DNA of 64,000 nucleotides, from contig OY720344.1 of the NCBI GenBank assembly GCA_963082975.1, forward strand, positions 93,997,228 through 94,061,227, read 5' to 3'. The stretch's first letter is position 1. Each line of letters starts with the position of its first letter. The translations under genes were made by a program, and so were the position numbers. Below the pieces are notes generated by a model that worked only from the letters and a program-made list of their open reading frames with translations, was not told where the DNA came from and ran no database searches. Below are positions 1 through 12,376 of this stretch, piece after piece. Source of the DNA: Labia minor. Taxonomy: Eukaryota > Arthropoda > Insecta > Dermaptera > Spongiphoridae.

Positions 1-536
1 CTTGTGACGTTTGAACCATAATTCTCAAGTTTAATAGTTTAGTATTATAACTTTAAACTACGGTCTTGATTATTTGATTTTGATTAAGAAAGTATCATTA
101 ATGTTATATTACAAAAATATTTTATAACATTAATTTATTAATAAAGATAATATAATAAATAATAAACTATAAATATAATAAAGATACATATGAAAATTTC
201 AAATAATTTAACACTTTTGTTTCTAGAGTTTTTATTTGGCAACTTATTTTTCCAATAGCCCGGGGATTCGTGATCTGTATTTATCAATTATTAGAATTCC
301 CTGCTCCGGTTTTATCTCTCTCATAGATAAGTTGACAAGGAATTATACTCTGGTTTAATACAAGGATTCAAATATAATTTATTAATTTATTTAAATCAAT
401 TAATTGACCAGAAGGGTAACCGAATTTGAGATCGAGGGATCGAATCTCGCCAAGTTCAATTACATTTATGAATTAATAATTATTTATTAATAAATGTTAA
501 GACTAATTAAAATAGGCCCAAAAGTCAATACAATTT

Positions 537-985
537 AAATAAGTTGACCTGTGGTCCGAACCGACCGACGGTTTGAAGTAAATTAATTTCCAGCTACAGA
601 AACAATTTCAAATAATTTTAATATATCTATTAATGTAATAAAAAACAGATATGGATATAACATAAATATTTTTAATTTTATTTTATTTATAATATATAAG
701 GAGGCTCTGGTTGTGGCGTCATGAACGGCTGGGTGACGTCATATAATTTTAAATTAAGAAAAATCTAATGAAGATGATTTTTCCAGAGGGTAAAACCAAA
801 ACAAAGTGCATAATTCGTAGTGATATGTAAAATATCTCCTCATGTGAAATTTGGTGTGAAAATAACCCTTCCCTTCCTATCGTCGATCGCTAATACTACC
901 ACTTCCCGTTTCCGGATTTGCACCAAAAGTTGAGCAATCCATCATACTGAGGTACTGGGTAAATATACCAAATTTTATCAAAAGG
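537..985 (+). repeat. dispersed repeat, family R1, copy 1
   Basis: Nearly the same sequence recurs at 44275-44700: both have the words ccgaccgacggtttgaagta and ttcctatcgtcgatcgctaa in the same order and spacing. Parts recur at 21780-21995 (plus), 59036-59176 (minus) and 63040-63165 (minus). This copy stops at about 985, where SINE-like sequence takes over. I found no coding capacity; it may be a non-autonomous element or a LINE 3' tail. Confidence 0.75.
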
Positions 986-1035
986 GTTCGGGACTTGAAC
1001 CTGAGTCCATAAGAATTTGGGTCAACACCGTTAAT
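968..1035 (-). mobile_element. tRNA-derived SINE fragment
   Basis: On the minus strand this reads with a polymerase III B-box-like word (GGTTCAAGTCCC) and resembles the tRNA-like head of the better SINE copy at 46905-47106. Only the head region is recognisable. Confidence 0.45.
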
Positions 1036-1369
1036 ATCACAAATTAATTAATTATTTTATTATATTTTATTATATATATATTATAATATATAAACAAATC
1101 AATAAATTGTATTTTTAAATAATATAAAAATCTAAATCTAACTTTTCTAAATAAACATTTCAATTATCTATAAAAATTTTCATCGTATGATTGACAATAT
1201 ATGAATGTAAATATTTGCATGAATATCCCTTCAATCTCTTATGGAAATATTCCTTTTCAAGATAAAATACATTGTCCTCTGAATTAGCAAATTGATTACA
1301 ATGAATCTCCCCTCCTCCCACTACCTCCATATGCCATGTTTGTTTAAATAAGTATCCTATTCATTTCAG

Positions 1370-4300
1370 GTTCTAAAGTTCCAATTGAAGAGCGTAATTT
1401 TCCAAAAGTCCTACCAGATTTAGACGAACATTATTTGCAACAACAACAAAAGCAGCGACGCATCTCTCTGCCACCGGATACAAGTGTCGGTCTCTCATTG
1501 CTCAACAACAACAATAAGGACAACAGCCCTACATCTGTGGCTTCAACCCTGTTCTTCGGTCCGCTTGTTCCAACGGGAGCAGCAGGAAACCGAGGGATGC
1601 CACCACCACCGCCGCCTAGGGTATCTAGCACCCTGGGTCGAAAGACTAAACAAGAATCCCTTGTAAGGGATAATATACATTTATTTTTTTTTAATTAAAA
1701 ATTCTAATCGATAATTGAACAGATTATTTATTATAAATCAATAAATCAAGAAAGTCGAATCAATAACATTTAATTTTATACTAAAATAAAGATTTTCTTT
1801 CATTAGATTAATAAGTTTTCTTCTTTGTTATATGGCCATATTTTGAATTAAGCAGTTGAGTTGTCTTATCATATATTATATAATATACAATATAATATAC
1901 GAGGGCAAGTCAATAAGTCCATGACTTTTTGAATGAAACACAGGTTTTTGGATAAAAAATTATTTTATTTTTCAACGTAGTCTCCTTTGAGCTCTATACA
2001 CTTTGTCGAACGTTTCTCGAATTTTTTTTTATCCCTTCCAAAAAAAGATTTATCGAGGACATCAAAATACATTTGTTTGTGAGATGATTTCACCGTTGTA
2101 GTCAAATCTCTTTCCGCCAAGCCATTTCTTAGAAACAAAAAATAGTTACTCGGAGCTAAATTCGGAGAGTAGGGGTATGAGGGAGCAACTCGTATCCTAA
2201 TTCATGGATTTTCATGGAAATTCACTTATTTCCATTTTCTTCTCTAATCACGAGGTAGTCTGCTATGGATGTCAAAAAAAAACTAAAAGACCCAGCTGGA
2301 TCAAATTTCGACAGGGGTCAGCTGATAGTTGTCTGCTGACAGGAGTAGTGTTGTCATTTCATTTAAGAGACGGGAAATTCAAAAAGTCGCGGACTTGTTG
2401 ACCTACACTCGTAATTTAAAAAAAAAATATTAAAAAAACAATTAACTTGTATCATATTATACAACAAATTCGAGTGGTAATTTAATTCATCATTTTTTTT
2501 ATTTTTGCAAATTGAATCACTATGTATGAGATAAATATTGAAAATAATTTTAAACGTGATTTATATTTTATAAAAGATTTTAACATTTATCAGAAGGCAT
2601 TTAATAAATTTAAAATCCATATACATACAAAATGAATACAATTAACATAGAAAGGAATTAAATTACACGTTAATATAATAGAATATAATAAAATAGAATA
2701 AAATTTTATAGGTACAAATTTATTTTCATAGATTAAATAAATAAAATACATTGAAAAATAATTCTTTAGGATATAATTAATTTTAAATTTGTTTCAATTT
2801 AATAGATATTTATTATATATAAAAGTATATAAAATTCCATTTGATTTCTAAGAATAAAAAATAACTTTTAACTGGAAGGAATTACAATAAATGCATTTTT
2901 ATTATTTTTATTGTTTAACTATTAATTCATTTGTTAATAAATTTTCAGCCTTCATCTGGTCCAAGTTTAGATATTCCAGAGTCGATACCATCATCTACCT
3001 CATCAATGACAGGCAAACCATCCACTACAAAGTCTGTTGATACGTCTTTTGTTGCAACACAACACCAACAACAACAATCACGACCACAACCAAAGATAGT
3101 AATTAAGCCTGGCACAAAAAAATCTCCTGCGCCATTAAATACGCCACATGTTCATATAGGGCCCACAAAAATTATGTTAGGAAGTATCAAAAAACAAAAA
3201 TCACTCGATCAATCTTCAACAACATCATCGATACTTTCCGGTTCCGAAAAATCCTCCAAGGTAAATTATTTATGTATTTATTAAGAGAATTTTTATTAAA
3301 AGACCACATTATTTGTATAAAATTATTTATTAAATTAAAATAATTGTACAACGTTTCAACTGCTTATTCTGCAGTCGTTTTCAAGTAACCGTACGCTTGC
3401 TCCCATTCAAAAATATTTATGTATTTTATTACCAATTCATTTAAAAAAAAACAAATATTATTTTAAAAATTATATGTACATATAGAGGGATGCAAAAAAG
3501 TGAATTAACAAATATTACATTTATATATATTTTTTTATTAGATATTATTATTATTATTATTTTGAATATTAATTAATATTAACCTACTTTCATTGAATAA
3601 ATAAATGAAGTTAAAAACAAAATATGATTATTCATTTATACTTGAAATCAGAGTAGGTATATACCTATAATGTAGCTTTATATTTTATCAATGATCAATT
3701 CCTTGTATGACTTTATTATATATATTATAATATAAATTAATATTTATAAAATTGTGGGGTGAAGATATATATATTAGAATGCATTTAATAAATTTAAAAT
3801 TCCTATACATATAAAACGAATACAATTTGTATGTATATATTTACAGGAAAAATTAAATTATAAACTTGTTCATATAATCAATAGAATAAAATTTATTTAT
3901 TATTTAAAATTATAAAAATTTATATTATATCGTAAGAAAATTATATTAAATACATTTATAATATATAGATAATAAAATCATATATATCCTATATATTGTA
4001 TATTAATAATCTAAATATAAGATATAGTATTCGATTGGAAATATTATTAGAATTTTCACAATAAAATATTCTAGAAGTTAAAATTCTAAGCCATATAAGT
4101 TAGTTAATGGTCATACAATTTTCATTTATACATATTTAAAGGAATGTTCAATTTCAATGGATAACATATTGGACATATTATTTATTTAATCTTCTATTAA
4201 AATCTTACAGGAGAAGCCTGAAATGAAACCACAATCAAATCCTCAGACGAAATCGCCATCGTCGTCAACCTCTTCCAAAGCGAAACCTGTGGAATGTCCT

Positions 4301-4441
4301 AAAATTAAAGTGAACGCAGCAAATCAAACCTCCCCGGATCGGGAATTCACAGGAAGCACCAAATCATCCGAGGAGGATCGATTTTCCTCAAGTAGCAAAA
4401 CTGGAACAGTGAAAAAGAACAAAAATTATAATAAAAAATAA
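1370..4441 (+). CDS. 3' part of a low-complexity Ser/Gln/Lys-rich protein gene (three last exons)
   Basis: Three exons join in frame: 1370-1662, 2949-3260 and 4211-4441, with a TAA stop at 4439-4441. Each is bounded by pyrimidine-AG acceptors (ttcatttcag, attttcag, aatcttacag) and GT donors (gtaagg, gtaaat), and both junctions are phase 0. The first exon opens two bases into a codon, so the N-terminus is missing. The visible ~278 residues are low-complexity: a Gln run next to R-R-I-S-L-P-P, an Asn run, six prolines, then Ser/Thr/Lys-rich text with P-K-I-V-I-K-P-G-T-K-K and a basic tail ending N-Y-N-K-K. No folded domain, signal peptide or membrane segment is visible. It looks like the disordered C-terminal tail of a larger, probably nuclear or cytoplasmic protein. 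I do not recognise the gene. It runs tail-to-tail toward ACS1. Confidence 0.8.
1900..2411 (-). mobile_element. mariner-type deletion derivative, family M1, copy 1
   Basis: It has terminal inverted repeats (start cgagggcaagtcaataagtc; its far end is the near inverse) and a TA duplication at 1898-1899 and 2412-2413. The inside is the decayed 3' third of a mariner transposase on the minus strand: fragments read like the family C-terminus (L-A-P-S-N-Y-F, K-C-I-E-L-K-G-D-Y). At 512 bases it lacks the N-terminal DNA-binding half and cannot be autonomous. It lies in an intron of the left-edge gene. A sister copy sits in ACS1 intron 2 (17488-18007). Confidence 0.85.
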
Positions 4442-4954
4442 ATGTGTGCAATTTTCTATGTGTATATGTGAATATTTTTAAAGAAAATCTCAATTAACTG
4501 AATGAGACGAAAAAAGCAATAATAATTCATTTATTGTTAATTCCTTATTTGTTTCTTATAACATTAAATGAATCTATATAATGAAACACTAAAAAAAATA
4601 ATAATAAACTATTAATATTTTGATCTTAAACTTGAGATTCAAATATAAAATAGTATTTTTTATGTATATCAGAAAATAAGATCATTTCAAAATCCAGTCG
4701 GATGTTTGAAATAATTGTAATGTTTTATTCAAATAAAATAAAACACTCAAGACATCAATGTTCCTGAAAAAAGATGAAAATAAATTTAACTATATGAATT
4801 AATATTAACAATTGGAATCCTTAAAAAAAAGGAAGAAATTTTAGAAGTTAATTTAGTTTCAAGGACAAATAAAAAAAGTAAGTAATTTTCAAATACTATT
4901 CACAATAAATTAAAATAAAATAATAAAAATGAACTATAATTTATAGTTTCTTGG
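4442..4954. other. 3' flank of the left-edge gene
   Basis: A+T-rich sequence with AATAAA-like words near 4438 and 4735 that could serve as polyadenylation signals. Nothing else is recognisable. Confidence 0.4.
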
Positions 4955-5450
4955 GTAATTATTCAAGTAAATGCTTTTTGGTGGATTTGGATAATACTTT
5001 ACCAGTGGGTTTCTTTTTTAATTCCAAATAAACTTTTCTTATGAAATTGTTTCGGGACTCTTCTAGTTTACGAAAGAAAAATTATTAAAATTTTAAAGAT
5101 GAATCCATTGATATTCTATTTAGCTACCATGTTTTATCAATTGACCACCAGAGGACGCACTAATTTTCGGTTTTTATAAGTTCGGTTTAGATTTATAAAA
5201 ATTAAAAAATTAATTAATTAAATAATTTTCCTATATCCAAACCGAACTTATAAAAACCGAAAATTAGTGAATAAGTGAATTATTAGTGAATTAGTCTATA
5301 AAACATTACTTAATAATAATTTTTATCTCGTAAACTAGAAGAGGCCCGAAAAAATTTCATAAGAAAAGTTTATTTGGAATTGCAAAAGGAAACCACTGTG
5401 GTAAAGTATTAACCAAATCCACGAAAAGGCGTTTACTTGAATAATTACCG
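4955..5450. repeat. long imperfect palindrome (foldback MITE)
   Basis: The left end (ggtaattattcaagtaaatg) is the inverse of the right end (cgtttacttgaataattacc). Complementarity continues inward through arms of roughly 130 bases, and a second inner pair (ctaattttcggtttttataa at about 5158 and its inverse at about 5240) closes the centre. A target duplication is not obvious. Size and shape fit a foldback or MITE-type element. Confidence 0.75.
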
Positions 5451-5682
5451 TATTATATTATAGGGACATTTGATTTTAGTTGGCCAGGTCAAGGGAATTG
5501 AATTTATTTAATTTTAGCTAAGTCAGTGTAATTAATGTCATTCAAAGGAGATGTTATAAAAAAAAATAATTGACATCAATAAAATAAAAATCTGGAACAA
5601 TAATTTCATTCCCATTTTGCAAAAACAAAATAAAATAATTATTTAATGACATTGAATTACCAATATATATATTGACCCAGCC

Positions 5683-5949
5683 AGAACGTCGACGTCGATT
5701 AGACGTCTAATCGACATCTAGAAGATCTAGATACGTCTAGATCTAGATTACGTCTAGAAATATCAATTTAGAAGTCTATATAGAATTTAATTTAATTCAA
5801 TTTAGACGTCTGATCTAAATGTACGTCTAGAAATATCAATTTAGACGTCTATATAGACATCTAGAAATATCAATTTTCAGTTGTTATATTTCTAGACGTA
5901 ATCTAGATCTCCTAGATTAGACGTCTAATCGACGTCGATGTTCTGGCTG
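5683..5949. repeat. short palindromic element made of self-complementary words
   Basis: Ends read agccagaacgtcgacgtcga and, inverted, agccagaacatcgacgtcga. Between them the 8-mer agacgtct and the 6-mer tctaga recur many times, with the block ctagaaatatcaatttaga repeated. The element can fold on itself at several scales. About 267 bases, no coding capacity; probably a MITE. Confidence 0.75.
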
Positions 5950-7595
5950 AGTAATATCTGCTCTTTAACCATAACTTGTTTTAATTTTAATAATAAGAAA
6001 ACAAAATAATTAAAAAAATGGCATTTTAATCATATAATTAAATTATTTATTGTTTTTTTTAGATAAAATGAAAATTGCTTCTTTTTCAAATGGAAATTTG
6101 ATAAGAAATCTAAGTGCTAATTTTCTTCTAAATTTTAGCAAGAAGATTTTAGATCTATAATTTTTAAAGAATATCCATTATTTGATTGATTTTAATCAAA
6201 AATTAATTGCTAACAAAGTATTATCATCATTTTTCCATATAGCCTAAGTATTGTTATTTGTTTAGAATAGCAGTTTCCGACCTGTGGAGCGCATCCCCCT
6301 CCCTCCCACCCCATATAAGAAGAGAAAGATTGTTTCAATGAGGGTGCGCAGCTGTTACGAAAAAAAAAAATTCAAATAGCTATTGATAAGACAACCGCTC
6401 GGGTTCTTTGTATTTTTTGTAAAATTTATTTTTATTATATTTAAAAGTATAAATACTTTTAATAATACTTATTAATATTTCTACATATTATATATTATTT
6501 TATAATCAATTAAATAAATTACAATATCATGTGAGTATTTACAAAATTAGATTGTTAAGAAAATTTAATGAGAAGCAACTATTGTTTGATTTTTTAATAA
6601 GAGCTTAGATTTAATTAAATTTTCATTAAAAAAATTTAATTAATTATTTACCTCATTTTTTAATAAATAAATTCAATGTAGGTATTTAAATAAATTTTTA
6701 ATATTTATCTCATTTATACCCATGCAAATCATTATATGACATTGTCAACCCTTCTAGATCAATATGATCATCTGAAGATCATCTAGGGATTCGATCAATA
6801 ATTCATCTCTTTTCATCTCAACCTATCATATATATTATATATATACTTTAATATGATAATAGTATCAATTTTCTAATTAATCATAGTTCGACCATATTTT
6901 GGTATAAAAAAATAATTCTCCATAAATTCAATTATCCATTTTATTTCGCATTTGACCTAACCTCAAATTTGATTTAAACTTTTAATTGAAATATTAATGA
7001 TTAGCATATCATTATATTAATTAATATTTTTTTCCAATTGATTGATCTACAGTTTTATTTAAAGTTATAATTCAATGAAAATTATTTAATTATTATTTTG
7101 AAATAGAATACATTTAATATGTATTTATATGGTGAAATATGTATAGGTAATTCAAAACACGGATTATATAATTAAAAATCAATTTTTTTTAATATTTTAA
7201 TTGGCTATTGAATATTATACCAACTAAGTCAAATATCTCTACTCTCTTAATCTTTATTTATTAAAAATGTTATATACTTGAAGTACCTGTAGTACCATGA
7301 ATAAGTCTCAATTGTTATTATTTTTTTATTTATAGTATATGTGTTTAAAGTGGCAATTCAATCTTTATTATAATTTCAACAACTGAACCTTAACTTGTCA
7401 CCAATTTAAAATTCAAAAAAATACAAAATACAGAATAATAACAATAATAAAATATATAGATTTTATTGTTTAAGGCTTTTATGATGTAAGACCATTTCAA
7501 CATACTAATAATTTATTTGGATGCTATTTAATTAATCAATTTTTAACTTTTTGAAACTGGTAATGTTTGAACTTTGATCCTAAAAGTCTCTAACT
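5950..7595. other. A+T-rich spacer
   Basis: No exon seen. A short G+C-richer patch at about 6268-6360 (cagtttccgacctgtggagc) looks like one end of a hAT-type MITE. The rest is low-complexity A+T-rich DNA. Confidence 0.4.
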
Positions 7596-7903
7596 TAGCG
7601 TTTATCAACCTTTTTGGACCAAACGCCCACTTCGTAAGGCCGACTTCATAATTCGCCCTCCCCCTCCCCTATAAATTTTAACAGATAAAAATTGCATGTC
7701 AATCCCTAATATAAGGAAGGTACACTTGGTGATACTTAGAGCCATATTGAAAAATCGAGTTTCAGAACCATATTGAAAAAAATTGAAAAAAAGCGGAAAT
7801 GTTTAAAAGCCTGATCGTTTTTTAGAGTTGAAAATGATTTCGCCCCCCAAAAATAACTTATCGCCCCCTTTAAGATGTCGATCGCCCAGGTTGAGAATCA
7901 CTA
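7596..7903. mobile_element. hAT-type MITE with near-perfect 8-bp target duplication
   Basis: The element starts tagcgtttatcaacctttttgg and ends ggttgagaatcacta, imperfect inverted ends typical of hAT MITEs. It is flanked by ctctaact (7588-7595) and ctctagct (7904-7911), which agree at 7 of 8 bases. About 308 bases, no coding capacity. Confidence 0.75.
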
Positions 7904-7911
7904 CTCTAGCT

Positions 7912-9417
7912 AATGCCTTCACCAATTAAGTTACGACTGAACATAATAAATTTGAAATTTTTTTATGCATATATTAGTATATTCCTATGATTTCTGAATT
8001 TAATCGTCAGTTAAAATATTAAGATCTCCGTTAAAAAATAATCCTGATAATAGAGGGATCTTATATTTTTATTCATATATTTTATTTCAATTTAATTTTT
8101 TTTTACCAAAATTACGTAAAATATCTAAATATTTTTTCATCGATATTATTTTATCTTACTAACCGACTGTTAATGGAAATCAAAAAAATCTCCTAGTCAT
8201 ATTTGATTTGTCATTTTGTGCTTTTGAATTTTCACGTCAAATTCAAATTTAGCGACCTCGACAACCCAATGAAACCTGTCTGCATTCTGAATGAACAACA
8301 ATAAATAATTTCCACCCACCAAACTGTTTCAATTCATATAAAGAAATACAAGTCTATATAAATTCAATTCTATAGCTAAATAAATTTATTCCCATTTATA
8401 AATTTATATAAATAATTTTATATTATTTTCGAAAAAATAAAAATATAAATAATTAACGTATACCTACATATTTTGATATTTTAATATTAAAAAATATATA
8501 AATTGTGTTCCACCATTTAATATAAATTTTTTTAAATAGAAAATGACTAGCCAGGAACTTTAATTTATTTTTTACTATACAAGAATCAAATACATTTTGT
8601 ATTTCATTATTTTTATTATTATCAAAAATATTGCTAATAAATTTGATATGGGATTAGATTTGGTGACGAATTCCTATAATGAAATTTTTTTATCTTTGAT
8701 TTTTGTCTCTTAACTCCTATCATATATTGACAAAAGAAATAAACTAATATAGATTTTGTTTTGTTTTTTGTATAAAAGAGAAATACTCTTTTAATATTTT
8801 ATTTGAAATGATATGATGTCTGTTTTCATTTATTCTATGATAAATGATATGATAATATTTATATTTCGGAATAAGTATATATTATATTTATAGACAATTC
8901 TATAATACAAATATAGACTAAGAGAAAAATTATTTTTCTATTCATTAATTTATTTTTAAAAATAAATAAATAAAATTCTAATATTTTCAAAAAAAAAAAA
9001 AAAAAAAAAAACAAAACAAAAATAAACTCCATTTTTCCCAAAGTTATTAAAATAATGATTAATTCGAGCATTAACTATCTCTTCTAAACTTATCTATTTT
9101 TATAAAGTATTATTTAATTTGAATTTTAGAAATCATTTATCTATATTATAATGCATAATATATATCATTTTTTTTAAATAATAATAACAATTCAAGGAAT
9201 GAAGAAAAAAATCCTAATTTTATATTTAATTTAATAATAATATGTTAGTATTTTTATTTTATTATTATACATATTTTGATTTGACTTGTAAGATATATTA
9301 ATATTATATATGTATACTAAAAAGGGTTTTATTTACCTATATAATTATATTCTATATTAATTTAAACTAGATAATTATTGTTAGTTAATTAAGTTGAAAT
9401 AATCGAAAAGTTCCTTT

Positions 9418-9454
<37 letters not shown>

Positions 9455-10130
9455 CTATTATATTTATTAAAACAATAAATAAATAATAGATTACTGTTTA
9501 AAAAAAAGTGTTCACACATTAAGGTCCAGTATTATTTTGTTAAATAATGCAAAATATTGTTTTTTTTATAATAATTCAATAGATTAAGTACACACATTGA
9601 TCAATTAGTGTTTTTGTTTCAATATCATTTTTCAATTTTATTTTAAAATGACTAAAAAAAATATATTGATCTGTTGAAATCTTTATATATTTGTAATCTT
9701 AAAACAAATATTTTTTCAATTACAATAAAAAGAACTTTTATGTACAACGAAAGTAATATTATTATCCTTTGAACTCAAAACTTAGATGACATTTCTTCAT
9801 ATTAAGTTGAAGGGCCTATAATTGTTTTTTTTTTTTTCTTAATCTCTTTTCTCTAATTTAGGTTAATTGTCTCTGTTTTATAATACTCAATATATAAATT
9901 ATAAAACATTTCATTTTTCTAAATAATAGTTTTTTTATTTTTAGCGACACACTCTCAGGCATAAATGAAAATATGTCAGAATATAACTCTTAGATATTTT
10001 CCTGTACACTAATCTTTGAAAGAAGAAGAAAGGAAAAATTTATACATATATAGGATAAATTATTGATTAAATAAAAAATTCAATTTTATATTATATATAT
10101 TAAAATATTATATTCAAAATATAGTAAGAA
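7912..10130. other. A+T-rich spacer with simple repeats
   Basis: No exon seen. It holds a poly-A run near 8990-9011, a (TA)n run near 9423-9451 and scattered short A+T-rich runs. An open frame at 8859-9071 (minus) is the A-tract read as phenylalanines and is not a gene. Confidence 0.5.
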
Positions 10131-10473
10131 CAGATCATCTGGGAATGGCGGAGTCTGCATGACAAGGAATTGCATTATCTCTATACATTTCAAGACATGG
10201 TGTTATAAAAACGAGAAGGCTGCCATGAGCAGGGCACGTAGCTAGAGTGGGAGAAGAAAGAATGGCGAAAAATATATTGGTGGGGAGACCGATTGGGAAA
10301 TGTCCGCTTAGAAGACCAAGACGGGTTGGATGGACAATGTACAAAGGAACGTTAGAGAGTCGGGAGAGGGTAGGGGTTGGATGGTTGTAGCCCATGATAG
10401 GGACACTTGGAGAAATGTGGTTGCTGATGTCCAGAACTTTCAAGTTCCATAGAGTCACAGAGATAGATAGATA
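10131..10473 (+). mobile_element. LINE 3' end, family L1a, copy 1
   Basis: A 5'-truncated LINE tail. Decayed frames read like the end of the reverse-transcriptase polyprotein seen in copies C and D (words such as R-D-T-W-R-N-V-V-A followed by Q-N-F-Q-V-P and a stop). The element ends in a GATA-type tail (agatagatagata). The ORF called on the opposite strand here is a shadow. Confidence 0.8.
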
Positions 10474-10631
10474 AATTCAAGATACAGATATTTGTTAAAC
10501 ACTAAAGCATAAATAAAATATACTCGTATAAAAAGTAAACATCCACGAATAATCAAACGTAGACTATTATTATAATTCGAATAAATTAAATAATTAAAAT
10601 ATTAATATTAATGGTAGGTAATAAATAATAT

Positions 10632-12339
10632 TCAATGAGCAGTGATTTTATGTAATTGACGTATTTCTCGACGTAAATATTTCCCAGTTGATGTTTTTGG
10701 TAACTTGTCTACAAATTGAACCCCACCATGTAGCCATTTGTATTTAGGTAATTGATCTGTAACAACAAAATATATTTTTACATATATATATATTTAAATA
10801 TATTAACATTTATTTAAAATTTTGATATAAAAAATCAATTATTGTATTTATTCCAATTTTATATAAAGGAACGATTTAGTTTTTATTTATTTAAATAGAT
10901 TACCTTTCACTGTATTTATAATATCTTCTTCTGTAATGTTAGACTGCGGATCGCGTATAACAAACGCCTTGGTATGTTCCCAATCGATTGGGTGAGGTAT
11001 TCCAACCACACATACTTCAATGACACCGTTTAGTTCTAAATTAAAAATATACCAAATTACATTATTTCATGGTCTTCATTATTTGAAACTATGATAACAT
11101 GAAATGTGAGATAGAGAAAAATCGAAATAAAATATTTATATTATATATTTTGTTTATCTTAAAATTAAATATTTATACTTACTATAAATAAGCCCTTCTA
11201 TTTCCGAAGCATTGATATGCAGACTCTGATATTTGATTAATTCTTTAATCCGGTCGATAATAAAAAAATATCCAGTTTCATCATAATAAGCCAAATCGCC
11301 AGTTTGAAGCCAACCCTTTAATACATAGATAATTTATAATTATAAAATTTGATAATTTATAATTTCTATATATGTGCCACTCAGAAGCTAAAACGATTAA
11401 CTCCACATTTAAGAAACTGAGAAAATGAAGTCCAAATTTTCAGCTTGTAGAAAATTCAGGTGTATTGATTACAAAAAAATGTATATTGCATTGCAATATT
11501 AAGATTATCAAGTTCATTATTCACTTCTTATGTTGCAGATTACATTACATTATATTACTAGCAAAATTTTAAAAATTGGAGTTATTCGGTTTGGCTTCTG
11601 AGTGGTACATATCTACTTTGGTAATTTTCAAAATAATAAAAAATATTTTTTTTTTATAATTTTATATATAATACAATAAAACAAATATTTAAATAACAAA
11701 CAAAATAGATCGAAAGGAAAGTCAGATTATAGGAATTAGATTAGTGTGTTGGTGATAGTTAAGTTTCTAACAAACATTTGCTAGGTAAGTTATGAACCAG
11801 TTGGATACACTCTGGGAAAGTTAATTTAGTCGTATATCTTATTATGAAAACAAACAGAACCAAGCAATTTCACTTATTTTCAACAACACAGCAATTATTT
11901 GAATTAGAAAAGAGATGGTAAATTTTTCTGACCTCTTCATCGAATAGGGATGCTGTAGATGTTGGATTGTTGTGATAACACTGCATTATATTGGGTCCCT
12001 TCAAAAAAAGTTCTCCTCTTTGATTTGCCGGCAAACTATCTCCAGTTTCCATTGATACAATCTAGTGAAACAAATAATAAATTCTTTTAGTTAGTAAATG
12101 CAATCAAAAAATAAAAATAATAAAGGAAATATTATGAAATTAGAAGACAATGATTTGAAAAAATATACAAATAAAAGTAGAATATTAATGAGATAAATAA
12201 AAGTATGTACTTATATTATACGAGGATTGCCTTTTAAGAACTATTAACTTTATAACTTTAAATAAATTATAACTTTGAGAGAATATATGTTCTTTTAAAT
12301 TATATGAAATTCTTTCATATATTTTATAGTTGATTAATT

Positions 12340-12376
<37 letters not shown>

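Larger units (their letters stand above)
1..1369. other. upstream intron or spacer of the left-edge gene, repeat-filled
   Basis: I see no convincing coding exon here. The stretch holds a dispersed repeat copy (about 537-985) and a SINE-like fragment (about 968-1035), listed separately. The exon at 1370 begins in mid-codon, so at least one earlier exon lies upstream, probably outside the window, and this stretch is then intron. Confidence 0.5.

Noticed and set aside
1431-1631. Minus-strand open frame with a Gly run and a Cys run
   Set aside because: It is the antisense of the Pro- and Gln-rich exon of the plus-strand gene.
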